Source: Candidatus Dormiibacterota bacterium
Lineage (GTDB): Bacteria > Vulcanimicrobiota > Vulcanimicrobiia > Vulcanimicrobiales > Vulcanimicrobiaceae
NCBI GenBank assembly: GCA_035532835.1
Contig: DATKQG010000052.1
Location: 1-64,000, forward strand
Reading direction: 5' to 3'
DNA: 64,000 bases
Part shown: positions 26,228-36,754 of the stretch, piece after piece
Position numbering within the stretch: the stretch's first letter is position 1
How the letters are laid out: each line of letters opens with the position of its first letter
The notes under the pieces: model-generated
What the model was told of the DNA's origin: nothing
The model's database searches: none
What the model saw: only the letters and a program-made list of their open reading frames with translations
Made by a program: the position numbers and the translations under genes

Positions 26228-28848
26228 TCGGCCTCTCCCATTGCCACGAGCGCCGCCTGGACGCGATGCAGTTCGCTGCGGTACCCATCGAGCTTTTCGC
26301 GTTCTTTCGCAACGACCTCCGGCGCCGCCTTGGCGGCGAATGCCTGGTTCGAGAGCTTCTTCTCCGAACGCTCCACCTCGGCGAGCAGCCGCGCGCGCTC
26401 CTTGATCGCGCGATCGCGCAGGAGCCCGGCGGGAGCGCGACCGTTGACCGCCGCCAGAGCCTCGTCGAGCGTTTCGCCGGCCGCGGGGACGCGCTCGATC
26501 GTACCGTGTGCGAGCAGCGCCAACATGGCCGCTACGTCATCGGGAACGTTGGCGGGCACCTCGAGCGGTAACACGTGCTTCGGCGCGAGCGTCATTTCCG
26601 AACGCAAGTTACGGATGCGCTCGACCGCGCGCTGCGTCGCTTCGAAGCGCGCGGCGGCTTCCCGGTCGACCGGAATCTCGTCGGGGTCGGGCCACGACGA
26701 CGTGACGATCGTGCTGCCGTCGTGCGGCAGCGCGAGCCATATCTCTTCGGTGATAAAGGGTTCGAACGGGTGGAGTAGGCGCATGGCGTTATTGAGCACG
26801 CACGAGAGCACCGCCGCACGCGTCGCAGTCGCGGCCTTGGTGGCTTCGAGATACCAATCGCAGCATTCGTACCACACGAACCGCCAAACGGTTTCGGCGG
26901 CGTTGCCGAAGTCGTACCGGTCGAGCTGCTCGGTGGTTTGCACGATCGTATCGCGCAACCGCGTGAGAATCCACGCATCCGGGAGCGAGAGTTCGCTCGG
27001 CTTGGGCAGGACCCGCGCGCTCGGCAGACCCTCCGGAAGGGCGAGCGTGTAGCGCGCGGCATTCCATACCTTGTTGTTGAAGTTGCGCGCTTCTTCGCAG
27101 CGCGACTCGTTGAAGCGAATCTCCTGGCCTTCGATACGCATCTGGCGCAGCATGCCCATGCGAAACGCATCGGCGCCGTACGTTTTGACCAAGTCCATCG
27201 GATCGATCGCGTTGCCGAGCGATTTGGACATCTTGCGGCCCTGAGCGTCGAAAACGAGCGGTGCGACGAAGACTTCCGGAAAGGGAACCTCGTTAAACAG
27301 ATGCAGACCGAGCATGACCATGCGCGAGACCCATAGGAAGATGATCTCCCAGCCGGTTATCAGGACCGACGACGGATACCAACATTCGAGTTCGCGCGTC
27401 TGCTCGGGCCAACCGAGAATCGAAAACGGCCAAAGCCCGCTACTGAACCACGTATCCAATGTGTCGGGATCGCGCTGCAGCGAACGGGTGCCGTAATCTC
27501 GTTGCGCGATCTCCAGCGCTTCTTCTTCCGTTTCGGCCACGACGATATCGCCGGACGCCGTGTACCAGACCGGCAGTTGATGCCCCCACCAGACTTGGCG
27601 CGACACGTTCCAGTCGCGGATGTTTTCGAGCCACTGCTCGTACGTCCGGCCGTAGCGTTCGGGGATAAAACGCAGCCGTCCGTCGCGATACGCGTCGAGC
27701 GCGGGCTTCGCGAGCGGCGCCATACGGACGAACCATTGCAACGAGAGCAGCGGCTCGATCACGTCGCCCGATCGTTCGCTCACCGATACGGCATGCCGAT
27801 AGGCTTCTTCCGCAACCAGCAAGCCGCCCGTGCGCAGATCTTCGACGATGCGCTTGCGCGCTTCGTAACGATCCAGCCCTTGGTACGGGCCGACCGAAAT
27901 CTGCGCTCCGGTGATTTTTGCATCGAAATCGATCACCGTCGGCATCGGCAGATCGTGGCGCAAGCCGATTTCGTAGTCGGTCGCATCGTGGGCCGGCGTC
28001 ACTTTCACCGCACCCGTTCCAAAATCGCGTTCGACCGCCGCATCGGCGACGATCGGAATGGCGCGTTCCAACAGCGGCGGAACCAGCACGCTTTTCCCAA
28101 CGAGCGCGGCATAGCGCTCGTCGTCCGGATGGACCGCGATCGCAACGTCGCCAAGCATCGTTTCGGGCCGCGTCGTGGCAATCTCGATGAATGCGTCGGA
28201 TTCCCCGGCGAGCGGATACCGGATCCGCCAGAGATGCGCGTCGCGTTCGACGTGTTCCACCTCCGCGTCGGAGACCGTCGTCTTTCCCTTTGGATCCCAA
28301 TTGATCAGCCGTTTTCCGCGGTAGATCAAGCCCTCGCGGTAGAGCTGAACGAAGACCTTGCGAACGGCGGCCGAGAGGCCGTCGTCCATCGTAAAACGCG
28401 AGCGAGCCCAGTCGGGGCCGAAGCCGAGCGCTCGAAATTGACCGTCGATGGTCCCGCCATATTCGCGCGCCCACGCCCAGGCGCGCTCGAGATAGGCTTC
28501 GCGCCCGAGCGACTCGCGCGACTCGCCCGTCTTGGCCAGTTCGCGAATGAGGACCGACTCGGTTGCGATTGCCGCGTGGTCCAAGCCGGGCAACCAATCG
28601 GCGTTCTCGCCGAGCATGCGGTGATACCGTACCAGGACGTCCATCGGCGTATACGTCGATCCGTGGCCCAGGTGCGCTCGCCCGGTGACGTTGGGCGGCG
28701 GCATGCAGATGATGAACGGCGGGCGCGCGGGGTCGGGCTCTTCGTGAAAAACGCCGCTGCGTTCCCAGTGGGCGTAGAGGCGCTGCTCGACGCTCGTGGG
28801 GTCGTAGGCCTTTGGTAGCCCGATGATGGAGTCTGTTGGTGCGGTCAT
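26224..28848 (-). CDS. valS: Valyl-tRNA synthetase
   Basis: 874 residues, full length for bacterial ValRS. The HIGH-type motif is PPPNVTGRAHLGHG and the KMSKS motif is GRKMSKSLGNA. An editing domain (ATTRPETMLGDVAIAV) sits between them and an anticodon-binding domain plus a C-terminal coiled-coil arm (ERARLLAEVERSEKKL) close the protein. It charges tRNA-Val and edits misactivated Thr. No T-box leader is evident in the 42 bases ahead of it. Cotranscription with pyrR by overlap is unusual. Confidence 0.97.
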   Translation of the reverse strand: MTAPTDSIIGLPKAYDPTSVEQRLYAHWERSGVFHEEPDPARPPFIICMPPPNVTGRAHLGHGSTYTPMDVLVRYHRMLGENADWLPGLDHAAIATESVLIRELAKTGESRESLGREAYLERAWAWAREYGGTIDGQFRALGFGPDWARSRFTMDDGLSAAVRKVFVQLYREGLIYRGKRLINWDPKGKTTVSDAEVEHVERDAHLWRIRYPLAGESDAFIEIATTRPETMLGDVAIAVHPDDERYAALVGKSVLVPPLLERAIPIVADAAVERDFGTGAVKVTPAHDATDYEIGLRHDLPMPTVIDFDAKITGAQISVGPYQGLDRYEARKRIVEDLRTGGLLVAEEAYRHAVSVSERSGDVIEPLLSLQWFVRMAPLAKPALDAYRDGRLRFIPERYGRTYEQWLENIRDWNVSRQVWWGHQLPVWYTASGDIVVAETEEEALEIAQRDYGTRSLQRDPDTLDTWFSSGLWPFSILGWPEQTRELECWYPSSVLITGWEIIFLWVSRMVMLGLHLFNEVPFPEVFVAPLVFDAQGRKMSKSLGNAIDPMDLVKTYGADAFRMGMLRQMRIEGQEIRFNESRCEEARNFNNKVWNAARYTLALPEGLPSARVLPKPSELSLPDAWILTRLRDTIVQTTEQLDRYDFGNAAETVWRFVWYECCDWYLEATKAATATRAAVLSCVLNNAMRLLHPFEPFITEEIWLALPHDGSTIVTSSWPDPDEIPVDREAAARFEATQRAVERIRNLRSEMTLAPKHVLPLEVPANVPDDVAAMLALLAHGTIERVPAAGETLDEALAAVNGRAPAGLLRDRAIKERARLLAEVERSEKKLSNQAFAAKAAPEVVAKEREKLDGYRSELHRVQAALVAMGEAE

Positions 28849-28890
28849 GGAAGCGCTTCCATTTCCGCACCATTACGGATTGCCCCTCGG

Positions 28891-29472
28891 CTAGACGGAG
28901 ACCGAGAGCGTAAGAGCGGGTGGCGGCGATACGAGTTGCTCGAGAATTTCGAGCAGTACGTCGCGCTTGGCAGAGGGTGTCGCGCGTTCGTAGCGCTCGT
29001 ATGCCTCGCCCAGCAGCCGGCGTAATCCCTCGACGACGAGCTCTTTCGCCTGCGCAGAAGCCGGCGAAGCACTCGGCCCTACGGGCTGGAGATAGCCGTC
29101 GAGCCGCCCCCGTTCGAGCAGGCGCAGGACGGTTGCCTCGCACGACGGCTTACGGTATACGTTGCGTTTAGCGCGCACGCCCGGAAACGCGCGGCGCTCC
29201 CGCACGATAAATCCCAGATCCTCGAGAACGGTAAGGGCCTCAAAGACCATCGACGAGCTGTAAAGGCCGAGATCTTCTCGAATGTTGTCGATGGTCGGAT
29301 GGCAACGGCCGTCGCGATCGGCGAGCATCGTAAGATACGTGTAGATGCAGGTCTGACGCGGGTTGAGAACGTGGAAGAGAAATCCACCCCACCACGCCGG
29401 AATCACGGCGAACGGGGTGCAGGTGGCGTCGCTTGCGCCGGTCCCGCAACTGCACGACTGCTCGGTTTCCAT
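28891..29472 (-). CDS. Winged helix-turn-helix protein, possible transcription regulator
   Basis: 193 residues. The centre (residues 36-95) reads as a winged helix: LNPRQTCIYTYLTMLADRDG, then HPTIDNIREDLGLYSSSMVFEALTVLEDLGFIVRERR, similar to DNA-binding domains of phage replication starters and MarR-like regulators. The N-terminus has four Cys (CSCGTGASDATC) that could bind a metal or an FeS cluster, hinting at a sensor. The C-terminal part is helical. It lies between clpX and valS on the same strand, with 37 bp and 42 bp gaps. Targets are unknown. Confidence 0.75.
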   Translation of the reverse strand: METEQSCSCGTGASDATCTPFAVIPAWWGGFLFHVLNPRQTCIYTYLTMLADRDGRCHPTIDNIREDLGLYSSSMVFEALTVLEDLGFIVRERRAFPGVRAKRNVYRKPSCEATVLRLLERGRLDGYLQPVGPSASPASAQAKELVVEGLRRLLGEAYERYERATPSAKRDVLLEILEQLVSPPPALTLSVSV

Positions 29473-29509
29473 GTAGGGCCGGTTACCCGGGCGCGGGTTC
29501 CGTTAAACG

Positions 29510-30766
<1,257 letters not shown>

Positions 30767-30790
30767 CGGTTGGCGGGCGTCCTTCTCGGC

Positions 30791-31402
30791 TTAAGCCGGC
30801 GTCGACGACGAGGTGGTACGCTCTTCGATAATCGTATCGATAATCCCGTACTCAAGGGCCTCGGCGGCGGTCATATAGTAATCGCGATCGATGTCGTGGA
30901 GGATCTGCTCGAGCCCCTTACCGGTCGATTTTTCATAGATTTTCGCGATGATCTGGCGCGTTGCGATGAGATCGCGCGCCGCGATCTCCACGTCGGTCGC
31001 TTGGCCACCGATCTGCGAGACCCACGGCTGATGGATCAGGATTTTGCTATGCGGCAGAGAGAACCGCTTGCCGGGTGCCCCGCCGGTGAGCAGGATCGAC
31101 CCCATGGACGCGGCCATGCCCATGCAGATCGTCGCCACGTCGGGCTTGATGAACCGCATCGCATCGAAAATCGCCAGGCCCGCGGTCACGCTGCCGCCGG
31201 GACTATTGACGTACATATCGATGTCTTTATCCGGGTCTTCTTTCTCGAGGAAGAGCAACTGCGCGATAACCAAATTCGCGAGCTGATCGTCGATTGCCCC
31301 GCCGACGAAGATGATCCGGTCTTTGAGCAATCGCGAATAAATGTCGTACGCACGCTCGCCGCGCGCGGACTGCTCGACCACCATCGGAACCAAATGACCC
31401 AT
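30791..31402 (-). CDS. clpP: ATP-dependent Clp protease proteolytic subunit
   Basis: 203 residues with the serine protease triad: Ser in [11 protein letters not shown], His in SKILIHQPW and Asp in HDIDRDYYM. It forms the tetradecameric peptidase that partners ClpX. The N-terminus ([23 protein letters not shown]) is the usual one. A TATACT word about 19 bases before the ATG may be a -10 box, and GAGG with six bases of spacing serves as ribosome site. Confidence 0.97.
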   Translation of the reverse strand: MGHLVPMVVEQSARGERAYDIYSRLLKDRIIFVGGAIDDQLANLVIAQLLFLEKEDPDKDIDMYVNSPGGSVTAGLAIFDAMRFIKPDVATICMGMAASMGSILLTGGAPGKRFSLPHSKILIHQPWVSQIGGQATDVEIAARDLIATRQIIAKIYEKSTGKGLEQILHDIDRDYYMTAAEALEYGIIDTIIEERTTSSSTPA

Positions 31403-31463
31403 GTTTCCTCTTCCCCAGAATCAGTATACTCGCCCTAACTACGACGGCGAGCCGAAAGTTGCC

Positions 31464-32756
31464 TTATGCCGGCTCGACGACCTTGGCGTGGTCGATCAGG
31501 AACTCAAGCGTCTTGTTTCTCACGATGCCGTCCATTAAGGAAAGAACGTTGTTGCCGAGGGCCGCCCGGATCTTTTCGACGGGCTGGCCGTACTGGCGCG
31601 CCAGCGACTCCAGTTCCAGCGCGATGTCGGCGGGCGTCGCCGCGATATTCTCGGCCTTCGCCACGGCTTCGATGAAGAGGGTGCCCTTGACGCGCGCTTG
31701 CGCGTCGGGGCGGTACTCTTCGCGCAACGCGTCTTCGGTTTTGCCGCTTTGCGTGAGGTACTCTTCGAAGGTGACGCCCGAGCGGGCGGCCGACCCGGAA
31801 GCATCGTTGATCATCTGATCGATCTCGCGTTCGACCAGAATCTCCGGAAGCTCGTAACTTTGCGTCTCGAGCAGTTTTTCCATCAGGGCATTCCCGATCG
31901 CCCGGCGCGTGCGAGAGGCGGAGATGGCCTCGAGGCGCTTGCGGACGTCGTCGCGCAGGGCATCAAGCGTCTGATTCTCGGAGATCGACTTGGCGAACTC
32001 GTCGTCGAGCGGCGGCAGCTCCAGCTCTTTCACGTCGTGAAGGACGATCGTGAATACTGCTTGCTTCCCTGCCAAGTCCGGCTGCCCGTACTGCTCGGGG
32101 AAGGTTGCTTCGACGTCTTTGGTCTCGCCGGCGCTCATGCCGGCGATGCCGGTTGCGAAGCCGGGAATGAAGCGCTCCTCGTCGAGCTCCGTCGTTTGCC
32201 CCTGGGCGGTCCCGCCTTCGAAGGCGACCCCGTCGATCTTGCCCTCGTAGTCCATGGTTACGACGTCGCCGAGCTTCGCTGGGCGCTCGACCGGCACCAG
32301 CGTGGCGCGGTCTTTCGCCAGGGTGAGGAGGCTGCGTTCCACGTCCTCATCGGTGACAGGCGGCGTAGCCTGCTCGACCTCGACGCCCTTATAGGTGCCT
32401 AAATCGATCGCGGGACGAACGTCCACGACCGCTTTGAGGCCGGTCGGGTTACCGTCGTCGTCCGAAATCAGCTCCATGCGCGGGCGATCGATCGGCTCGA
32501 GATCGTGTTCGCGCACGGCCTTCGCGTAGACCTCGGGTACGACGTCATCCATGGCCTGGCTCACGATACTCTGCGCACCGTAGGTCTGCTCGAACACCTT
32601 GCGCGGTACCTTGCCTTGGCGGAATCCCGGCAGGCGAACGTTTTTGGCAAGCTTACGAAATGCGCGCTCTTGGGCGGCCTCGAGTTCCTCCGACGTGATC
32701 GGAATCTCCAGCTCGACCTGAGTTGCGGCGAGGCGCGTAAGGGTTGACGAGGTCAC
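31464..32756 (-). CDS. tig: Trigger factor
   Basis: 430 residues in three parts: the N-terminal ribosome-binding domain with the FRQGKVPRKVFEQ signature loop, an FKBP-type prolyl isomerase domain (KLGDVVTMDYEGKIDGVAFEGG), and a long helical C-terminal chaperone domain. It meets nascent chains at the ribosome exit. The gene precedes clpP by 61 bases and follows the Gly tRNA. Confidence 0.96.
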   Translation of the reverse strand: MTSSTLTRLAATQVELEIPITSEELEAAQERAFRKLAKNVRLPGFRQGKVPRKVFEQTYGAQSIVSQAMDDVVPEVYAKAVREHDLEPIDRPRMELISDDDGNPTGLKAVVDVRPAIDLGTYKGVEVEQATPPVTDEDVERSLLTLAKDRATLVPVERPAKLGDVVTMDYEGKIDGVAFEGGTAQGQTTELDEERFIPGFATGIAGMSAGETKDVEATFPEQYGQPDLAGKQAVFTIVLHDVKELELPPLDDEFAKSISENQTLDALRDDVRKRLEAISASRTRRAIGNALMEKLLETQSYELPEILVEREIDQMINDASGSAARSGVTFEEYLTQSGKTEDALREEYRPDAQARVKGTLFIEAVAKAENIAATPADIALELESLARQYGQPVEKIRAALGNNVLSLMDGIVRNKTLEFLIDHAKVVEPA

Positions 32757-32805
32757 GGGTATCTCCCATTTCCGGTGGCCCGTCGGGGCTCATCGAAACA
32801 ACGAG

Positions 32806-32839
32806 AGGGGCGCCAGAGCGCGTTTGCGCCTGCGCCCCT
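32806..32839 (-). terminator. Hairpin between tRNA-Gly and tig, possible terminator
   Basis: A perfect 8-bp GC-rich stem (32806-32813 with 32832-32839), extended by four more pairs across a one-base bulge, forms downstream of tRNA-Gly on the minus strand. The following T-run is weak (CTCGTTGTTT), so termination may be partial, or the hairpin may separate the tRNA from the tig message. Confidence 0.45.
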
Positions 32840-32852
32840 GCTCGACAAACAT

Positions 32853-32927
32853 TGGAGCGGAAGACGAGATTCGAACTCGCGACCCTCGCCTTGGCAAGGC
32901 GATGCTCTACCACTGAGCTACTTCCGC
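32853..32927 (-). tRNA. tRNA-Gly (anticodon GCC)
   Basis: A full clover-leaf forms with a 7-bp acceptor stem (GCGGAAG/CTTCCGC), D-arm AGCTCAGTGGTAGAGC, anticodon loop TTGCCAA giving GCC, and a T-arm with GTTCGAATC. CCA is encoded. A TACACT word lies upstream (32940-32945) and may be its -10 box. Confidence 0.96.
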
Positions 32928-32964
32928 ATGACGCCACATAGTGTACCAGCCGCTGGCAAGCGAT

Positions 32965-33049
32965 TGGTGGGCAAGCAGAGACTCGAACTCTGACGGGTTG
33001 CCCCACTGGAACCTAAATCCAGCGCGTCTGCCAGTTCCGCCACTTGCCC
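32965..33049 (-). tRNA. tRNA-Leu (anticodon TAG)
   Basis: An 85-nt class II tRNA with a 7-bp acceptor stem (GGGCAAG/CTTGCCC), a long variable arm (TGGGGCAACCCG), anticodon loop TTTAGGT giving TAG, and encoded CCA. It reads CUA and probably other CUN codons. Confidence 0.96.
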
Positions 33050-33109
33050 GTGGCGACCACCATAAATAGAACGCGCCCGATGCTTTTCCTCCCGTGAGGA
33101 TCGACTATT

Positions 33110-34051
33110 TTACGGTGTTGGAGGCTCGTTCATAACGAGGTCCGACGTAGGTGGCACCAACATCACCGGAGGCGGGAGCGATTGCCGGTGAAGGTCTTCG
33201 AATGCGACGCTGGCGTGCCGATAGAGCAGGCCGCGGTACGACATCGGCGCATCCGCGCTTTCGCTCGCGATGTACTGCGCGCCGCCGACCTGCGTGAACC
33301 GCACCGTCCAAGGCACGCCCGTCCCGGGACCGTTCACGAAATTCAGCGCCTCCCGAAGTTGCGCCGTGGCATAGGTTCGTTCGTCGACCCAGAGTTCGCG
33401 CAAACGATAGCTCTTCGCGTCGTGCAGGGGTGAGAGTGCGAGGTGATAGCACGGGCGTCCGCCGATGCTTTCGATCCCCAGGAGCGCGACCCGGTAATCG
33501 CGTTTGAACGCCGTTACCGACCCGATCTGGTGCAGCCCCGGCGGCAGGGTTTGCGCAGAGGCCGATTGCGTACGGGGATTGGGGTCGTGGAACTGCGCGC
33601 GCACCGCAGCGACGACCTGCGCGCTATCGCGGCCCGCCGCCGCCGCGGCCGGAACGAAGGGTGCCATGCCGAACGAAAACGTCGGCGCGAGCATCGGGAC
33701 GCCCAAAAAGTCGACCGGCGGAAGCGGCTTGCTGGCTACCAACCCCAGGATCCCGAAGTTGAAACCCTTGACCTTGACCGGATGCGCGATTTCGTAATCG
33801 CTGACGGAATCGACCCAGACCGCATTGTCGGTGGCGTCATACTCCGACGCATAGCGCTCGGTCTTGGGCGAGGCCCCTTCGTCGACTCGGACGACAACGT
33901 TGTAGGCAAGATAAGACGGATAGATTTGGGCGCTCCAAAACGCGCGAGCCCGCGCAAAAATATCGTACGGACTTGGGGCCTGCGCGCCTGCCGCTACCGG
34001 CACGATGAATGCGAGTGCAGCTAACCAGAAGACGCTTCGTTTACCGGTCAT
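33110..34051 (-). CDS. Secreted protein of unknown function
   Basis: 313 residues with a clear signal peptide (residues 5-23, cleavage near AGAQA) and a strong ribosome site (GGAGGTGG) before the ATG. The mature protein starts PSPYDIFARARAFWSAQIYPSYLAYNVVVRV and later contains GGRPCYHLALSPLHD and LRELWVDERTYATAQLREA, a beta-rich pattern reminiscent of outer-membrane lipoprotein-sorting-like or DUF-type periplasmic folds. I do not recognise the family. No operon partner; the next gene upstream has its own terminator. Confidence 0.75.
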   Translation of the reverse strand: MTGKRSVFWLAALAFIVPVAAGAQAPSPYDIFARARAFWSAQIYPSYLAYNVVVRVDEGASPKTERYASEYDATDNAVWVDSVSDYEIAHPVKVKGFNFGILGLVASKPLPPVDFLGVPMLAPTFSFGMAPFVPAAAAAGRDSAQVVAAVRAQFHDPNPRTQSASAQTLPPGLHQIGSVTAFKRDYRVALLGIESIGGRPCYHLALSPLHDAKSYRLRELWVDERTYATAQLREALNFVNGPGTGVPWTVRFTQVGGAQYIASESADAPMSYRGLLYRHASVAFEDLHRQSLPPPVMLVPPTSDLVMNEPPTP

Positions 34052-34151
34052 TCCACCTCCCCGACTCCGTGGTACTTCGCAGGATGTACGCTAGCTCTTG
34101 CGTGCGGTTTCACTGCGAGGCAAGCCTGAGTTTCGGCTTGGATTTCCAGGC

Positions 34152-34188
34152 AAAAAAAAGGCCCAGCGCGTCGTCGTGCGCCGGGGCC
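34152..34188 (-). terminator. Rho-independent terminator of the DUF4189 gene
   Basis: On the minus strand a GC-rich stem (GGCCC...GGGCC outer part, GGCGC/GCGCT inner part, one bulge) is followed by eight T residues (34159-34152). It starts 25 bases after the DUF4189 stop codon. Confidence 0.88.
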
Positions 34189-34213
34189 TTGAAGCGCGGC
34201 CTTGTACGAAGGG

Positions 34214-34600
34214 TTACTTGCCGGATTCTGAGTTGCAGATCGCGTCGACAACTTTGCCGCCCGGCAGGTCGAGCCTGGCGTCCCGGACGGCTGCTTCTTG
34301 CGTGTTTCCGAAACCGTAATTGGTGTGACTGCTCGTCGTAACGAACGCCGCGCAGCGCTTTTTGTGGAACCATACGCGGACGGCGCAGTCGTTGGCGCCG
34401 TCGCTATGGGCATTGCAGGCTTTGAGCGCCATGCGCGTCGCCACGGCTTTGCTCGAGAAATTATAGGCGTGGTACACGACGTCGTCGTTGCCGCGCTCGG
34501 ATGCGATGGCTCCGTACCTACCGCTAGCGAGTGCGGGCGCGGCGACCGTCGCGGCTAACAAAAGCAGCGATGCCGCCAGGGCCTTTGTGGAAAACTTCAT
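34214..34600 (-). CDS. Secreted DUF4189 domain protein
   Basis: 128 residues: signal peptide (residues 5-25, ALASG) and a mature domain fitting DUF4189, with RYGAIASE at the start, four Cys residues (KACNAHSDGANDCAVRVWF, KKRCAAF and DAICN) expected to form disulfides, and NYGFGNTQEAAVRDA. The family occurs in exported bacterial proteins of unknown role. The gene stands alone, with a terminator directly after it and a structured leader before it. Confidence 0.78.
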   Translation of the reverse strand: MKFSTKALAASLLLLAATVAAPALASGRYGAIASERGNDDVVYHAYNFSSKAVATRMALKACNAHSDGANDCAVRVWFHKKRCAAFVTTSSHTNYGFGNTQEAAVRDARLDLPGGKVVDAICNSESGK

Positions 34601-34624
34601 GTTGTGCTGTGTCTCCAGGAAATA

Positions 34625-34669
34625 GCAAAAGGCCCCGCACCAAGAACGTTGCCGTCCGGGTGTAAGGCC
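34625..34669 (-). promoter_or_regulatory. Hairpin with T-run in the leader of the DUF4189 gene
   Basis: On the minus strand a GGCC...GGCC / CACC...GGTG paired structure ends in TTTTGC, 25 bases before the DUF4189 ATG. It could be the terminator of the upstream secreted-protein gene, or an attenuator in the DUF4189 leader. The rest of the 193-base gap (34601-34793) shows no gene and no riboswitch class I can name. Confidence 0.35.
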
Positions 34670-34793
34670 GTGGTTGCTTGCCGGGCTCGATGGCGGCCCC
34701 CTTCTTCCGTCGGGTTAGGACATTGTCCGGGACGTGGTTGCAACGCAAAATCCCGGGTGCACCGCCGAGCGGCCGGAAGCCTGAATCCATCGT

Positions 34794-36260
34794 TCAGGGC
34801 CCGGATAGCGGCGCGTAAACAGCATACGTTCCCTGCCGTTGGATGCAGCCGTGATCGTCAATATCACGCTGAGGGTGCGGGGGATAGATCTGGAAGCAGC
34901 GGTACACCCGGTGGCCGCCCCCGAGCCCCGGGCTCGATAGCGTCAATCGAGCCGGGCTTGTCGTCCGCTTGCCGTTTGCGCAGCTCGGCGTGCAATTACT
35001 TGCGCTCCAGACACCGGTGGCTCGGGCCACGCTCGTGCCCCAGCCGCTCCACCGTAGGTGAATGAGGGCGACGGAACCATCCTCGGCCAAAAGGAGCGTT
35101 GAAGGGCGGATGAGCAGCGGGTTCTGGTTGTTGATGATATTTCCGATGTCGCCGTAGAAGGCGATTCGGCCGGTGCCTGGGCTAACGCTGCGAGCGGGTG
35201 CGTCGCTGCTCACCGTTACGTGCAGAGGCGGTTCCGGCGCGCCCTTATATTTCGGACGCATCGTCAAGGGTTGGCATTCCAGGCAGCGCGGGGGGTAGCC
35301 GATGTTGTCCGTAACCGGGACGCGATTGCGCTCCGAACTTACGCGAATCTCGAGTAACCCGAGACTTCCGAAAGCCCCTTCGGTGAGCAGCCGAATGTAG
35401 GTGCCGTTCCACGGAACGCTCCATGGTGTCGAGGAGACGTCGCCGTCGGTCGCAGCCGAAGTTGGGCCCAGCACGAACGAACTGCGCAGGGCATCGAAAT
35501 CGTTCGCATCGCTTTGCAACGTGCTTTGCGCGCTGCGTATGTCGTTTATCGAATTTCCAACCGCGCCCATCTGCCCGATCGATTGGTCAAAACCGGGCAC
35601 GCCGGGAACGATCGATGCTATCGCCCTCCAGCGATCTTGTAAGGCATCCAGGAAGCTCTGCGCAATCGCCGGCTGCTCGCCGGGAAGGAGTCGCGCGAAC
35701 AACGATCGCGCGTTTGGGTCGAGTTGATCGTAGCTGAGTCCGTCTTGTAAATCCCACGAAAGCCTCTGCAGATTACCGAACGGGGGGTCGACCGAACCCG
35801 CGTGCGCGTACATGCGCGTCAGAAGGTCGGCGCGCGTTCCGCGCAACGGCCCCAAAAGATACATGAACGGAGCATTGGCGTGGCGATGAATGTCGGTGCA
35901 GAAAACTCGCACCGGTAGGACGTAGTCCCCGCGCGCGAGCGTCACGATGCCGTTCTGCGACGTGCGCAGTTGCGAAATCACCGCGCGTTCGAAAACGAGT
36001 TGCGCGCTTCGGGTGCGAGTCGGCCGAAAAACCTCACCCGGGAGCACCGGGACCGTCGGATAGAGGCCCGACCAGTCGCGAATAACCGGTTGATTCGCTT
36101 CGAAGTAAGGGGCGAGCTGTTTTGCGGCGGCCTCGGTAGCGATGCCCGGCACAGTTAATCCCGGTATCGGAAGATGAAATAGTTGCGCGCGCACGGGCCG
36201 CGGAAAACCGATCGCGGCACCCGCGAGACAGAGAACGGCTAGAACACGGCAACTGTTCAT
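34794..36260 (-). CDS. Large secreted protein of unknown function
   Basis: 488 residues with a signal peptide (residues 5-25, PVRAQL). The mature protein is rich in Pro, Ser and Arg and has six or more Cys, several near the C-terminus (NCTPSCANG, RCFQIYPPHP, HGCIQ), suggesting disulfide-linked loops. The segment LQSDANDFDALRSSFVLG is helical; the rest looks beta-rich. No family recognised. No gene lies upstream for more than 400 bases, so it is a single-gene unit. Confidence 0.7.
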   Translation of the reverse strand: MNSCRVLAVLCLAGAAIGFPRPVRAQLFHLPIPGLTVPGIATEAAAKQLAPYFEANQPVIRDWSGLYPTVPVLPGEVFRPTRTRSAQLVFERAVISQLRTSQNGIVTLARGDYVLPVRVFCTDIHRHANAPFMYLLGPLRGTRADLLTRMYAHAGSVDPPFGNLQRLSWDLQDGLSYDQLDPNARSLFARLLPGEQPAIAQSFLDALQDRWRAIASIVPGVPGFDQSIGQMGAVGNSINDIRSAQSTLQSDANDFDALRSSFVLGPTSAATDGDVSSTPWSVPWNGTYIRLLTEGAFGSLGLLEIRVSSERNRVPVTDNIGYPPRCLECQPLTMRPKYKGAPEPPLHVTVSSDAPARSVSPGTGRIAFYGDIGNIINNQNPLLIRPSTLLLAEDGSVALIHLRWSGWGTSVARATGVWSASNCTPSCANGKRTTSPARLTLSSPGLGGGHRVYRCFQIYPPHPQRDIDDHGCIQRQGTYAVYAPLSGP

Positions 36261-36621
36261 GACGAGCCTCCGGGTGACCCCAAAGATCGCGGGAGCCGCC
36301 GGCGATGAGGATATCCCAGCGCTCTTACGTCGGGGTTTATGGCGTTATACCACGTCGTTTCTTCCTGTCGAACTGACCTCGGAACGACTGCGCGCTTGAT
36401 GCCCCGGGAGCCGTGACGTACAGGCTTCACCGTAAGGAACCGGCAGCCGCCGAATTTTAATGTACTTCATCTGCGAGCAGATTTCCAGCGGCTGCCGGAA
36501 ACCGGTCGCGCCCAAGGGCGTCATCGATCGATTGGGCCCGGCGGCGTCTTGGCGCCTTTCAAGGGCGAGTCTCGGAACCGTCAGTCATTTCGCCGCCGAG
36601 CCGGTGCCGGCTCAGCAAAAG
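36261..36621. other. Gene-free intergenic region with hairpins
   Basis: No credible gene in about 360 bases. The part next to 36260 must hold the promoter of the secreted-protein gene. An 11-bp perfect inverted repeat pairs 36440-36450 with 36488-36498 and encloses a smaller hairpin (ATCTG/CAGAT). A further GAGCCG/CGGCTC hairpin lies near 36597-36612. I cannot match these to a known RNA. One short frame (36460-36714) crosses the terminator and a tRNA and is rejected. Confidence 0.5.
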
Positions 36622-36667
36622 AAAGAGCCTGTAACGCTCGAGGCTTTCGCATCGTTACAGGCTCTTT
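36622..36667 (-). terminator. Strong terminator after the tRNA-Lys pair
   Basis: A perfect 15-bp stem pairs 36622-36636 with 36653-36667 around a 16-base loop. On the minus strand it is followed by CTTTTGC, and on the plus strand by a short T-run, so it may work in both directions. It lies directly downstream of tRNA-Lys(CTT). Confidence 0.88.
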
Positions 36668-36675
36668 TTATGACG

Positions 36676-36747
<72 letters not shown>

Positions 36748-36754
36748 GAGACTC

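Noticed and set aside
26224-28890. T-box or PyrR attenuator ahead of valS-pyrR
   Set aside because: The gap before valS is only 42 bases, with no T-box core or T-run terminator.
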